A stretch of 64,000 nt of DNA from Lampris incognitus (taxonomy: Eukaryota > Chordata > Actinopteri > Lampriformes > Lampridae). Location of the stretch: contig NC_079212.1 of the NCBI RefSeq assembly GCF_029633865.1, positions 87,532,986-87,596,985 on the forward strand, read 5' to 3'. Made by a program: the position numbers and the translations under genes. Shown here piece after piece: positions 42,413 through 52,804 of this stretch. Positions within the stretch are counted from its first letter, which is position 1; each line of letters begins with the position of its first letter. Under the pieces are notes generated by a model that worked only from the letters and a program-made list of their open reading frames with translations, had not been told where the DNA came from and ran no database searches.

Positions 42413-43756
42413 CTACTCTATGGTGATGTACCCCTCCTCCCAGCTGTACTGGTTCACCATCAGGTCCTCTTCTTGCTTCATAGAGCTGAGCAGATACTTT
42501 ATACCCGCCTTCACACCGGTCTTCACCCCTGCACCGAGAGCATAGCCCGCTACCCCGGCAGCACCCCCCGTCACAGCCATGAGGGCATCGGTGCCAAAAT
42601 CTACAGCGCTCAGGATGGCCCTCTCCTTGGCTGTCTCAGAGCAATTGACTGAAGCATAGTACACAGCTGTGCCCAGATTGTAGAGGGTACTGACCGCAGG
42701 GATCCACTCAACCACATTGTAGACACGCTCCTCCCTTCTGTTGATGCAGTTCCTATGGGAGTTTCGCTTTGCCCGTCTGCCTGCCGCCGCATGGGGTGAC
42801 TCTTCGACCTCCATGTTGCACTGGAGAATCCAACATTCGGACTCAGAGGTTTCTGAGGGCATGATGCGGCTGCCTTTCTTCAGCACCACCCTGTACCTGC
42901 CAGGTTTGCCCAGTCCACCATGGGCTACACCGGCACACCGGTATCCAAGACTCTCGCAGGCCCGCACTGCTTCATCCAGGTCACCTCCCTCCACAGCCTT
43001 TCCCATCAGCATAGTTCCATTCAGCCTAGTCCAGCTGTCACACAGCTCTATCTGCAGCCCATCTTCAGATGTTTCCTGTCCCATCTTGTCCTCCCCAGCC
43101 GCGGCCAACTGCTGGATGTTGAATATCACAGCTTCCAAGTGGTGGTCTGTCTGTACCCTCTCCGCAGGCAACATTCTTGAGATGGGTGCTGCTGTGGCTG
43201 TAGGATGGGTTATCCTTCTTTCTATCAGACCCTCCACTTCCATTAGAAGCTCCTGTGCATCACTCACTCCCAGCAGGTCATATAGCTCGAGAACCAGCGT
43301 CTGCGCCTCATTCTGGCAGCCTGCAACTGCCAACACGGGCACCAGAGAGAGGCCCAGAAGCCCCTTGGGGAACAAGCTGGAGGATGGTTCACCAATGGTG
43401 GTAGCAGACATCAAGTCCTCACAGTTAACATTCCCATGAATGTGGACGTAATCTTGCATCTGGGCCACAAGCTTTGCCCTGAGATTGGATACCATGAGAC
43501 TGGCTGACTGGACTCTGTCGTCTTTTTGTGCAGCCATGTATTTAGGATTACCCTTCTCTTCAGATTGGAGACCAAGCTGGGTTTGGGACCCCAGTAGAGA
43601 CTGCTGGCCTTGTTTGGCCATTCCCCCTGCTTCCCGAGCCGTGGTGCTGGGAAGTAGAGTGTTCTTCATTGCCAAAGGAGGAGGTGCTCGGCACAGAGCC
43701 TGCTCATTTAGCAATAGCTGGATAAGGATCAGCCACTTCAGCTTGGAGTGCATCAT
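42413..43756 (-). CDS. apof: Apolipoprotein F-like secreted protein
   Basis: ApoF (lipid transfer inhibitor protein) is a secreted protein on lipoproteins that modulates cholesteryl ester transfer. The frame opens upstream at 43792, but the Met at 43756 is preferred because a signal peptide follows (MMHSKLKWLILIQLLLNEQA), and AAGCAG just before it could be an acceptor of a 5'UTR exon. About 447 aa, intact. Central LLGLSLVPVLAVAGCQNEAQ matches the family. A furin-type site RRAKR lies 116 residues from the end; then comes the conserved ApoF domain: YNVVEWIPAVSTLYNLGTAV, YYASVNC, AVDFGTDALMAVTGGAAGVA. The pro-region (about 330 aa) is longer than in human and has a Cys-containing segment (ACESLGYRCAGVAHGGLG ... 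ECWILQC) that may be a small PAN-like fold (inference). Same strand as stat2, its neighbour in mammals too. Confidence 0.9.
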   Translation of the reverse strand: MMHSKLKWLILIQLLLNEQALCRAPPPLAMKNTLLPSTTAREAGGMAKQGQQSLLGSQTQLGLQSEEKGNPKYMAAQKDDRVQSASLMVSNLRAKLVAQMQDYVHIHGNVNCEDLMSATTIGEPSSSLFPKGLLGLSLVPVLAVAGCQNEAQTLVLELYDLLGVSDAQELLMEVEGLIERRITHPTATAAPISRMLPAERVQTDHHLEAVIFNIQQLAAAGEDKMGQETSEDGLQIELCDSWTRLNGTMLMGKAVEGGDLDEAVRACESLGYRCAGVAHGGLGKPGRYRVVLKKGSRIMPSETSESECWILQCNMEVEESPHAAAGRRAKRNSHRNCINRREERVYNVVEWIPAVSTLYNLGTAVYYASVNCSETAKERAILSAVDFGTDALMAVTGGAAGVAGYALGAGVKTGVKAGIKYLLSSMKQEEDLMVNQYSWEEGYITIE

Positions 43757-43792
43757 TCTGCTTGTAAGAGCTCTAATCCAACACCACTGCAC

Positions 43793-45474
43793 CCAACACC
43801 AGAGTCTGGAAAATAGTAACAGCCAACAGCAGACACTTATTCATGATAAAATGGTCTTACTTTGAAAAGAATCTAAATTTCAGTCAGATTTTTACAGCTC
43901 CTTTTGTATGATAATTATCATGCAAAAAGAAGTTTATTTGTTTGATATTCCTTCATTAATTTTTAACCAGTATATTCTTGCACAGAGATTAACTGACTGT
44001 TCGCCAAACGGTTCACTGAGCCTTCTTTGTTTCTGGCCCCTTTTCCTCTACAGGACAGCGTGAAGATGGCATCACACGCATCCCAAATCCTTATTTGGTA
44101 CTGGGTCCCATTTCCTAACTTCAGTATCTTAAATATGTAACCAACAATAATTTCTTAACTCAGTGTCTGCAGAAATATCCAACATTTTGACTCTGGTTTC
44201 TCTCATGAGAAATATTGAAAAACAAACTAAATTTTTAAAAAATCCCTATGGGTTCTCTTGACTTTTGACCTGGTGATAGAAAACATCATGCCCTCTGACA
44301 TTATTAATCTAATCATTTATTTGTTTAGCAAGCAAAAACAATTTTGGCGCTAAGAAATCACACAACATTTAACTTAAAGTGGGTCTGTGCATCAGCATAA
44401 GTTGACTTCAAATGGTTCTTCTTTGTGGAATTGCTGACAAACAACAGATGGGAAAACAGACCCGGAGCTATTTCTTACACGGACAAATCCAAGGAAACCC
44501 TTGTGCAGAACAACAGAACCACACTGCGTAGCAGATGTCTTTTTTCACCCACAACTTCAGCAATTCATCACGTCATTTTACCCTTTATCTTGTCTTATCA
44601 TCCCGCTATCTGCTCAACACCTACCGTAAGAGCCTGATCCTCGGTACCGAGCTGGAAGGCCGGACTAAGACTCCTGCAGCTTGTTGGATGGGTTTGTTGC
44701 GGTTTTGGTTTTTTGTCCCAAACTATAAACGTGCGGAGAGATTCTTTTTCTCTTTGCCTCCAATGAGAACCTTTTTCCTTCAGATGACATCCATCAGCCC
44801 TCCCTCCACCTCCTCTGTCTTTCAGCGCTCTCCCTCTTTTTCTTTTTCTTCTTTAAGTTGGCCTCTTTGCTCAACAGGAAGCTCAGGGCTAGAATATTGA
44901 TTCACGTGGGTAAAGTCCATGTTTTCTAAAGCCTTTTTGTTTGTTAGCCGTGGTGTCCTCTCATCCTCTTATCCACCCCCTGTCTCTCTCTCTCGCTCTT
45001 TCGCTCGCTCTCTCGCTCTCGCTCTCTCGCTACACCCTCCCCATCTTATGCTGCAGCCTCTGCTTTTTGTTTTTGACCCAAATACTTGGCGGAGATCTCC
45101 CCTCGTGCCCTGAGCAAATTGGCCTGCTTTAAAATAAAGAAGCTATGTCGAAAGCACGGCCTCATCCTATACGCCCCCAGTCCTGCTTGTGTAAACCCAA
45201 GTTAAGAGTGGACCGGTTTTGTCCTCTGAGCCCGCCTGCAGTCGTATCACACTTAGAGTAATGTCAATAAAAAGCCTATCGGTAGTGGAAGTATGATTTC
45301 ACTCCACAGAGACATTGTGTGTGTGTGTGTGTGGGGGGGGTGTTAAAATGATACCTCACGTGACTATGGGCCTCCCTTTTTCTCGCAGGTTTTAGTGATG
45401 GGAGATGTTTATTCCCTGTTAGATCTGGGATCAAAATGATCCAACCAGCTATGTCTGATTATTATCCTCTAGAA
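43793..45474. other. 5' flank of apof and following non-coding region
   Basis: No gene recognised. 44975-45030 is a CTCT/CGCTCTCGCT-rich stretch; (GT)n at 45318-45333. The apof promoter must lie at the low end, but no TATA box stands out. Confidence 0.4.
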
Positions 45475-45616
45475 TTATTCATCCATTAGCCGAATCGCTT
45501 ATCCTGCTCCCAGGGTCGCTGGAGCCTGTCCCAGCAGTCACTGGGCAGCAGGCGGGGAGACACCCCGGACACGCCGCCAGGCCACGCCCCCCACACCGCA
45601 CACGCACACGCACGCG

Positions 45617-45673
<57 letters not shown>

Positions 45674-46770
45674 ATTAAAGTGGGCCGGAGCTACCCGGAT
45701 CCCGACACCGGCACTTCCCCTCCTCCTCCCCCAAGTCAGCCGGAGCTGAGATCCGGCACTCTGTAGACAGGAGTAATTTCAACCTTTTTGTCACGGTAAA
45801 ATTTAAAACAAAAAACATGATGCAGCCAATTCACAAGCATTACAAAATAACTCGCAAATGAAGTCGTTCTTCTATTTTTATACTACTTTACTTTTTCTAA
45901 AAGTTTGAATGATATCGCGTCCTCACGTGACCCGCACCTGCCTGCTGTCTGGCTTCACCAGACTTGACATCAAAAGAGACTGGCTTCACACTCACGGGTC
46001 AGGGTCAGTTCACCGCACCAGGCAGACAAGACTCGAGAGAGCGTCAACCTGATATCTGCACTATTATCCTGGATTGGGGGGCATAAAGAGTGAGTATCTT
46101 CAGTGTATTTCCAATAGTATTTCCAATAGTTTTGTCTGGCTCTGCTGTGGTTTTCATTCAAGCAACTAACGTTAGCGAACGTAACGTTAGCTAGCTAGCT
46201 AACTAGCTATCTTCCACCCGGTAACGTTGCTAGCTAGTTGCTGACGTTGCTGGCTAGTTGTTTGAATGCTGCTAGGCAAGCTAACTATCGGTAGCGTCCG
46301 GTAACGTTACCGGTAGCTAGCTAGTTATGTTTGTCCAACCTTAGCTCTGGCCATGCAATATTTTCATTCAAATAACTAACTAGCTAGCAAACGTTAGCTA
46401 CCGGTAGCTATTATTAGCTAACAATGCTAACGTCGGGACTACTGGACCAGTGGTTAGCTAGCCTAACGTTAGCTAGCTACCTATCACTCCCGCACTTTTG
46501 CCCACCTCTCTAATACAGAGATCCCCCACTTACCAAATCCCACTTTAACCCCTGCACACACACACACCTAGGGACAGTTTGTTACGGCCGAGTCACCTGA
46601 CCTACATGTCTTTGGACTGTGGGAAGAAACCGGAGCCCCCGGAGGAAACCCATACAGACACGGGGCGAAAATGCAAACTCCACAAAGAGGACGACCCCCC
46701 CAGTTTGGACTACCCCGGGGCTCGAACCCAGGACCTTCATACTTCGAGGCGACATGGCTAACTACTGCGC
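45475..46770 (-). repeat. Fish SINE in minus orientation, split at its CA run
   Basis: The tail half is 45475-45668 (complement of GATAAGCG, GGCGTGTCCGGGGTGTCTCC and a long CA/CG run), the head half 46555-46770 (complement of CTTTGGACTGTGGG, TCGAACCCAGGACCTT). The 886-bp insert lies between. Confidence 0.75.
45669..46554. mobile_element. hAT-like element, 886 bp, inserted in a CA repeat
   Basis: Ends CACTGATTAAAGTGGG and CCCACTTTAACCCCTG are inverted copies. CACACACA lies on both sides, compatible with an 8-bp duplication although it cannot be proved inside a CA tract. The right half is rich in TAACGTTAGC and GCTAGCTAGCTA words. No transposase. Confidence 0.7.
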
Positions 46771-46849
46771 GTTTTTCAAAAAGTTTATCCGAAGCAAATG
46801 ACCTCCAAACTTTGGGCTTGGTTTACTTTCGTAATTACTATAAGCAAGC

Positions 46850-46976
46850 ACATTTCCGCACGCTGCGAGATTCGATCCGAGTGTACTGCACCACAAGGCG
46901 ACATCGCCAACCGCTCGACTACAGGGGGCCGACCCCATTGGCAGTCGGCCAGGGAGTCTTTTTGTAGGTTACAGTC
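46850..46976 (-). repeat. Diverged member of the tRNA-like repeat family
   Basis: The minus strand reads TGTAACC ... TGTAGTCGAGCGGTTGGCGA ... GGATCGAATCTCGC, parallel to the units at 39 and 51 kb but clearly diverged. Confidence 0.6.
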
Positions 46977-47060
46977 ATAGACATATAAAGAGCAGACGCC
47001 GCATCGACCGCTGCTGCCTACTGGCGCTGACGAGCCGTGGGGCCGCCATCTTGGAGCGGT
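46977..47060 (+). repeat. Transposon end ATAGACATATAAAGAGCAGACGCC
   Basis: The same end in inverse orientation is at 51487-51560 (GGCGTCTACTCTTTATATGT). Both continue with CCGCCATCTTGG / CCAAGATGGTGG. Two fragments of one family. Confidence 0.6.
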
Positions 47061-47590
47061 CACCCGCTCCACTCAGTGTAATGTGTTTGGCAGGCGAAAT
47101 GAACTGTCAGCGCAGTTAATCCAGCATAACTCGCTGAATACCAAACTGATTTCCACACCTTTTTTGTTGCTGAAAACGTCATACATGTAGCTATGATACA
47201 GGACACATGGTTTGTGTTGAGATATGACACCAGCGTATTTGTATGACTATGTGTTACTGTGTACTATTATTTTGTTTACGACTTTGTTTGTCCACAAGTG
47301 GGCGGTGTTGCACTTGCATGCGCGGATTGATTACGTCACTGAGACGCCGTTCATTTTTCTTCTTCTCCCAAAACTACCGAATAAACGGAGGCTGCATTTT
47401 TCCCTCCAGCAGAAGTTCGGTAGTCAGTACGATTCTTTATAACGGTTTAATAATCCACTTCATCTGCGCAGAGATAGACATAAAGTATTAGTCTAGTCTT
47501 CTAACAGTTTGGCGTATTTTAATATTCATAGTTGGCTTGACAGTAATAGAATATTCTGATATATGATATGTGTGACGTATGATAGGTAGC
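47061..47590. other. Non-coding spacer
   Basis: Nothing recognised. Confidence 0.35.
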
Positions 47591-47592
47591 TA

Positions 47593-48127
47593 CCGTATTG
47601 TTCTGAATATAAGACGGGGTTTTTACCCTGGAAATACGTATGAAAAAGTGGGGGTCGTCTTACATTCGAGGTCTAGACTTTTGAATGTCAACATACATTC
47701 TCACTCAGTCAGACTTGTTTCAAGACCGTTCTAAAATTAGACCACTTCCATGGTTAATGCAGTTATTGAAATGTTGAAATGGTTATTTTTTCACTATGAG
47801 ATGGATAGTCTCAATAGACTACAGTTTATTTTCATTTGTATGCTATTTAAATACCATAAGTCATTCATTTACAAATGTGTTTACATTTTTTTATTTAAAT
47901 GTGACAATTCCATCTAAAATATATTGAAAACATAATTTTATTTAAAAGCTGTTAAACAGACTGCCTCTTTTTATTCAATGTGTTTTTATTATCATTATTT
48001 TCAAATATAATGTTTTTCTTTATAAAACCAATATTTGCTCTTCAAAAGGTATTTTTCCAAAAATGGGTCTTGAAAAAAGGGGGGGTCGTCTTATAATCAG
48101 GGTCGTCTTATATTCGGAACAATACGG
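47593..48127. mobile_element. TA-flanked MITE, 535 bp (Tc1/mariner/pogo type)
   Basis: Ends CCGTATTGTTCTGAATATAA and TTATATTCGGAACAATACGG, each bordered by TA. Subterminal GGGGGTCGTCTTA words are repeated at both ends. AT-rich centre without a transposase. Confidence 0.8.
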
Positions 48128-48151
48128 TATTTAGCAAAACACTCACTATAA

Positions 48152-48153
<2 letters not shown>

Positions 48154-48241
<88 letters not shown>

Positions 48242-48261
48242 GCGCGCGCACACACACACAC
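48154..48261. repeat. (CA)n-(CG)11-(CA)n microsatellite
   Basis: About 74 bp of CA, then 22 bp of pure CG (48228-48249), then CA. Alternating purine-pyrimidine over about 108 bp. Confidence 0.95.
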
Positions 48262-48391
48262 CTACACACGCTAAAATATGATAGAGAGGCAGAAGCAGAT
48301 AGTGGCAGTAAAGTCAGCTATTTTAATAAGTTGAAGAAACAATATATGATTAGGCTATATAAATATATAAACAATATATGAACACATTATA

Positions 48392-49588
48392 CACTACCGT
48401 TCAAAAGTTTGGGATCACCCAAACAATTTTGTGTTTTCCATGAAAAGTCACACTTATTCACCACCATATGTTGTGAAATGAATAGAAAATAGAGTCAAGA
48501 CATTGACAAGGTTAGAAATAATGATTTGTATTTGAAATAAGATTTTTTTTACATCAAACTTTGCTTTCGTCAAAGAATCCTCCATTTGCAGCAATTACAG
48601 CATTGCAGACCTTTGGCATTCTAGCTGTTAATTTGTTGAGGTAATCTGGAGAAATTGCACCCCACGCTTCCAGAAGCAGCTCCCACAAGTTGGATTGGTT
48701 GGATGGGCACTTCTTTGAGCAGATTGAGTTTCTGGAGCATCACATTTGTGGGGTCAATTAAATGCTCAAAATGGCCAGAAAAAGAGAACTTTCATCTGAA
48801 ACTCGACAGTCTATTCTTGTTCTTAGAAATGAAGGCTATTCCATGCGAGAAATTGCTAAGAAATTGAAGATTTCCTACACCGGTGTGTACTACTCCCTTG
48901 AGAGGACAGCACAAACAGGCTCTAACCAGAGTAGAAAAAGAAGTGGGAGGCCGCGTTGCACAACTGAGCAAGAAGATAAGTACATTAGAGTCTCTAGTTT
49001 GAGAAACAGACGCCTCACAGGTCCCCAACTGGCATCTTCATTAAATAGTACCTGTTAGAGCCTGTTTGTGCTGTCCTCTGAAGGGAGTAGTACACACCGG
49101 TGTAGGAAATCTTCAATTTCTTAGCAATTTCTCGCATGGAATAGCCTTCATTTCTAAGAACAAGAATAGACTGTCGAGTTTCAGATGAAAGTTCTCTTTT
49201 TCTGGCCATTTTGAGCGTTTAATTGACCCCACAAATGTGATGCTCCAGAAACTCAATCTGCTCAAAGAAGTGCCCATCCAACCAATCCAACTTGTGGGAG
49301 CTGCTTCTGGAAGCGTGGGGTGCAATTTCTCCAGATTACCTCAACAAATTAACAGCTAGAATGCCAAAGGTCTGCAATGCTGTAATTGCTGCAAATGGAG
49401 GATTCTTTGACGAAAGCAAAGTTTGATGTAAAAAAAATCTTATTTCAAATACAAATCATTATTTCTAACCTTGTCAATGTCTTGACTCTATTTTCTATTC
49501 ATTTCACAACATATGGTGGTGAATAAGTGTGACTTTTCATGGAAAACACAAAATTGTTTGGGTGATCCCAAACTTTTGAACGGTAGTG
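48392..49588. mobile_element. Tc1-type element rearranged into a 1.2-kb palindrome
   Basis: Both ends are the Tc1 end CACTACCGTTCAAAAGTTTG flanked by TA. Each arm (48392 to about 48925 and about 49055 to 49588) carries the 5' sequence and transposase N-terminus (MARKRELSSETRQSILVLRN, KKLKISYTGVYYSL) in opposite orientation, with very few differences. The left arm runs on to GRPRCTTEQEDKYIRVSSLR and ends at about 49057. The catalytic DDE part of the transposase is missing, so it is non-autonomous. Confidence 0.92.
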
Positions 49589-50774
49589 TATATCTACAGT
49601 ATATATAACAACAATATATGTTATATATCAGAGAAAATGAAAATATATATAAATCCCCACCCCAAACCATATTTACACATGTACAAAGTTGCTTACATAG
49701 GTGACCAGTACATTACACACAATGGACAAACGTAGACACTGACAACAACACAAAATATTTACATGTGAGGGTAGGAAGTATACAGTGTGTGTGTGTGTGT
49801 GTGTGTGTATAATAAAGTGGTATAATACTGTAATAATATCGTAGTTATATCCAATAGTATGATGTAATAATAAAAAATAAATACAGATATACATATATAT
49901 TTTAAAGAGAGATAAATATATAAACAATGTAGCATAACAATGTAGGGGAAAAAATAAAAGTTGCTAATTAAAGTTTGACATGAAACCCCTAAAACCCTTG
50001 AAAGAGACCTGTTTTGCAGAGTTTCTTTCTCGTGCTCCCTTTCTGCAGGTCAAGCGAGGTGAGTTTTGCAATGTGGTGCAACCTTATCTTGAGAAACACA
50101 GACACAACCGAAGACGACAAGTTGTAGTGGTGGTTGTCGATGCCAAACTGTGTCTCCTCAGTGTGTCTCCCCAAGCAGAGAAACATCCTCCTCCGTGCCA
50201 ATCTCCTCTCGGACGATGTGGGTGACTGTAGACAGCTTTGGAGTTTGCTTTGTTGCAGCTTGGCGAACCACCCTCTCTGCAGCTCTCAGCACCTTATAAT
50301 AATAATAATACATTATATTTATATAGCGCTTTACACAGTGCTCAAAGACACTTCACAGAACAGAGAAAATAAGAACAAATAACAATGCAACTTTAATATA
50401 CAAAGATTAAAAATATTTTTTAAAACAAGATAATGAAATCAGACCTTCCCTGTGCCTTGTGATGGAATCACTAGGCCGCCGCCCGCCGTTGTGTTGCAGG
50501 GCCAGAAGGTGGCGGGCGGGCAGCTCTCGTCACGTGATGATGGCACGGCACACGTCACAGGACAGCTTTCGCTCTATAACTGTTTTAAATAACTGCGTAT
50601 CGCGCCAGTGTTTGGGGGGAAAGGAGAGGTCTTATAAACACACACACTGACTTAACTGCATCACCTGTTTTGTTTCCTTGGAAAAAAGCTCTGTGCTAAT
50701 TTCGCGGCGTGTTAATTCCGGCCCGGTCCTCCCGTATTTTACTGTTGTTAGGATGGATTACATGGGAATAATGC
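49589..50774. other. Non-coding; TG microsatellite and retroposon tail
   Basis: (TG)n at 49786-49808. 50284-50345 is the complement of a (TTA)n-tailed retroposon end (ATAATAATAATACATTATAT ... AGCGCTTTACACAG). 49980-50225 is open in one frame but matches nothing I know. Confidence 0.5.
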
Positions 50775-50931
50775 TGCAACGAATTCGGGGGACAGCGCAT
50801 CCACGGGAACTGCCGCGGCCGGGAAGCGAACCCGTGTCACCCGCACCGCAGGAGACATCGCTAACCGCTAGACTAAAGGGTCAGACCCGCGAGCCAGCGG
50901 CCAGCGTGTCTACTTATACATGCATGTTACA
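50775..50931 (-). repeat. Solo tRNA-like TG...CA repeat
   Basis: 157 bp, TGCAACGAATTCGGGGG ... TGCATGTTACA, same length as the right copy at 39318-39474. No matching flanks, so no target duplication is demonstrated. Confidence 0.75.
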
Positions 50932-50992
50932 ATACAGTCTGTGCCACCTGTGTAAAATTCGCTGGTCAATATAATATCAGTAACGTTAATAT

Positions 50993-51368
50993 TGTAACGA
51001 ATTCGGGGGACAACGCAACCACAGGAACTGCCGCGGCCGGGAAACGAACCCGTGTCGCCCGCACCGCAGGAGACATCGCTAACCGCTCGACTAAAGGGTC
51101 AGACCCGCGAGCTAGCGGCCAGCGTGTCTTCTTATCCATGCACGTTACACTACCCCCCTCCTCCGGGAAGCGCGTCCCTGCGCTTTAGCATATCAGCTCC
51201 TTCACGCCTCAGGGCGCATACGCTTCCGATGGCCTTACGGTCGCTCCATCCACTTCTGACACCAATGTAGCGAATTCGGGGGACAACGTAACCACAGGAA
51301 CTGCCGCGACCGGGAAGCGAACCCGTATCGCCCGCACTGCAGGAGACATCGCTAACCGCTAGACTAAA
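50993..51368 (-). repeat. TRIM-like pair of tRNA-like repeats, right copy truncated
   Basis: Left unit 50993-51149 (TGTAACGAATTCGG ... CACGTTACA), internal segment 51150-51265, right unit from 51266 (TGTAGCGAATTCGG) that stops in a 21-bp tandem repeat at 51369. Confidence 0.8.
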
Positions 51369-51483
51369 GGGTCAGACCCGCTAGCCAGCGGGTCAGACCC
51401 GCTAGCCAGCGGGTCAGACCCGCTAGCCAGCGGGTCAGACCCGCTAGCCAGCGGGTCAGACCCGCTAGCCAGCGGGTCTGACC
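51369..51483. repeat. 21-bp minisatellite, five copies plus a partial one
   Basis: Unit GGGTCAGACCCGCTAGCCAGC, five identical copies then GGGTCTGACC. The unit derives from the end of the tRNA-like repeat (GGGTCAGACCCGCGAGCCAGC). Confidence 0.95.
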
Positions 51484-51638
51484 GGTCCAAGATGGTGGCC
51501 GTATTTCTCGCGCCCCAACAGCCAATGCGGCGTCTACTCTTTATATGTCTATGTGTACGGGACAATAAATGACACCTGCATTCGTGTAGTCAATGAGAGA
51601 AATTGGCCGTCTCCACTTTCCTGCAATTTCTACAATAA

Positions 51639-51646
51639 ATGAATTA

Positions 51647-51680
<34 letters not shown>

Positions 51681-51813
51681 CATTATCATCATTATTATCA
51701 TTATTATTATTATCATTATTATCATTGTCATTATTATTATTGTTATTATTATCATTATTATCATTATTCTTCTTCTTCTTCTTATTATTATTATTATTAT
51801 TTCTTTCATGTTT
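51639..51813. repeat. (ATT/ATC)n microsatellite
   Basis: About 175 bp of TTA/TCA triplets with a CTT patch at 51767-51782. Confidence 0.9.
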
Positions 51814-52105
51814 CCTGTTTTACATCCTGTAGAGCCGGGTCCAAACTATGGACCTGAGGCACTATAGGGCAGATGCCACTTGATTGACAGTACTCGTGGT
51901 AATATGTGGGCTGGTCCGAGTAGGGCGGCCTTCTGGACTGCATGGATGTGGATACGGCCTGGGATACGGTTGGTGAACTTTCCCATTCCCTTCTTCATGA
52001 GTCCCAGAGCTCCAATGACCACTGGTGCTGTTTCGGTCTTCATTCCCCACATCCTGTTGATTTCAATCTCCAGGTCTTATTATTATTATTATTATTATCA
52101 TTATT
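51814..52105. other. Probable LINE-derived non-coding stretch
   Basis: The region has no intact frame; (TTA)n at 52076-52100. Confidence 0.35.
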
Positions 52106-52334
52106 TCCCCCTGGGGCTCCGGTTTCCTCTCACAATCCAAAGACATGTAGGTCAGGTGAATGTGTGTGTGTGTGTGTGTGTGTGTGGGGGGGGGGGGGCT
52201 GTGGTGGCCTGGCGGCCTGTCCAGGGTGTCTCCCCGCCTGCCACCCAGTGACTGCTGGGATAGGCTCCAGCATCCCTGCCGCGACCCTGAGAGCAGGATA
52301 AGTGGTTTGGATAATGGATGGATGGATGGATGGA
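52106..52334 (+). repeat. Fish SINE, 5'-truncated
   Basis: CTCCGGTTTCCTCTCACAAT, (GT)n-G run, GGCCTGGCGGCCTGTCCAGG, then GGATGGATGGATGGATGG tail. Confidence 0.82.
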
Positions 52335-52740
52335 ATTCCTGCCTTTTGTCACCTCATTTCCTTGTCCAGTGGGCTTTTGTGGTCATATTTTGATTTGTTT
52401 GTTTGGTTTTTTTGTATTTGTTTTTCATTAAATCTTTCTGCCTAAACCATAAAAGCGGAACTTAATTACTCAATGCAATTTAGAGTGATAACACAAAAAA
52501 TAAATAAATAAATAAATAAATAAATAAAGAACCCAAAAAGTAGTGATTGTGTCCTGTGTGGTACCTATTTTACGACTTTGATGACCGGTGGAAACAGGTA
52601 GCACACAGGCCTCTCTGAGCAGCCGTCAGTCCTACCGTGTGCAGCCTAGTCGCTCTCGGAGCCTGTGCTGCCAAGCCTATGTGACAGGAAGGGGTTAAAC
52701 TCTCGAAATGTGTCTGTTCTGTGTTGTAAATAGGTTGTTG
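52335..52740. other. Non-coding flank of the gypsy element
   Basis: (AAAT)n at 52497-52529. No match to the U3 part of the 3' LTR. Confidence 0.5.
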
Positions 52741-52804
52741 AGGTTGTGTCGAGCGACAGCGCTGTGTCCTGACGTGATTTAAAAATACAATATTGGCGAC
52801 GAGG

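Noticed and set aside
42741..43439. A 232-aa plus-strand frame opposite apof
   Set aside because: Antisense shadow of the apof coding sequence.
49980..50225. An open frame starting MKPLKPLKETCF
   Set aside because: No recognisable family, no splice or conservation evidence; a run of Val from a repeated codon lowers its credibility.
51369..51483. Regular direct repeats that could suggest a CRISPR array
   Set aside because: Units are contiguous without spacers; this is a minisatellite in vertebrate DNA.
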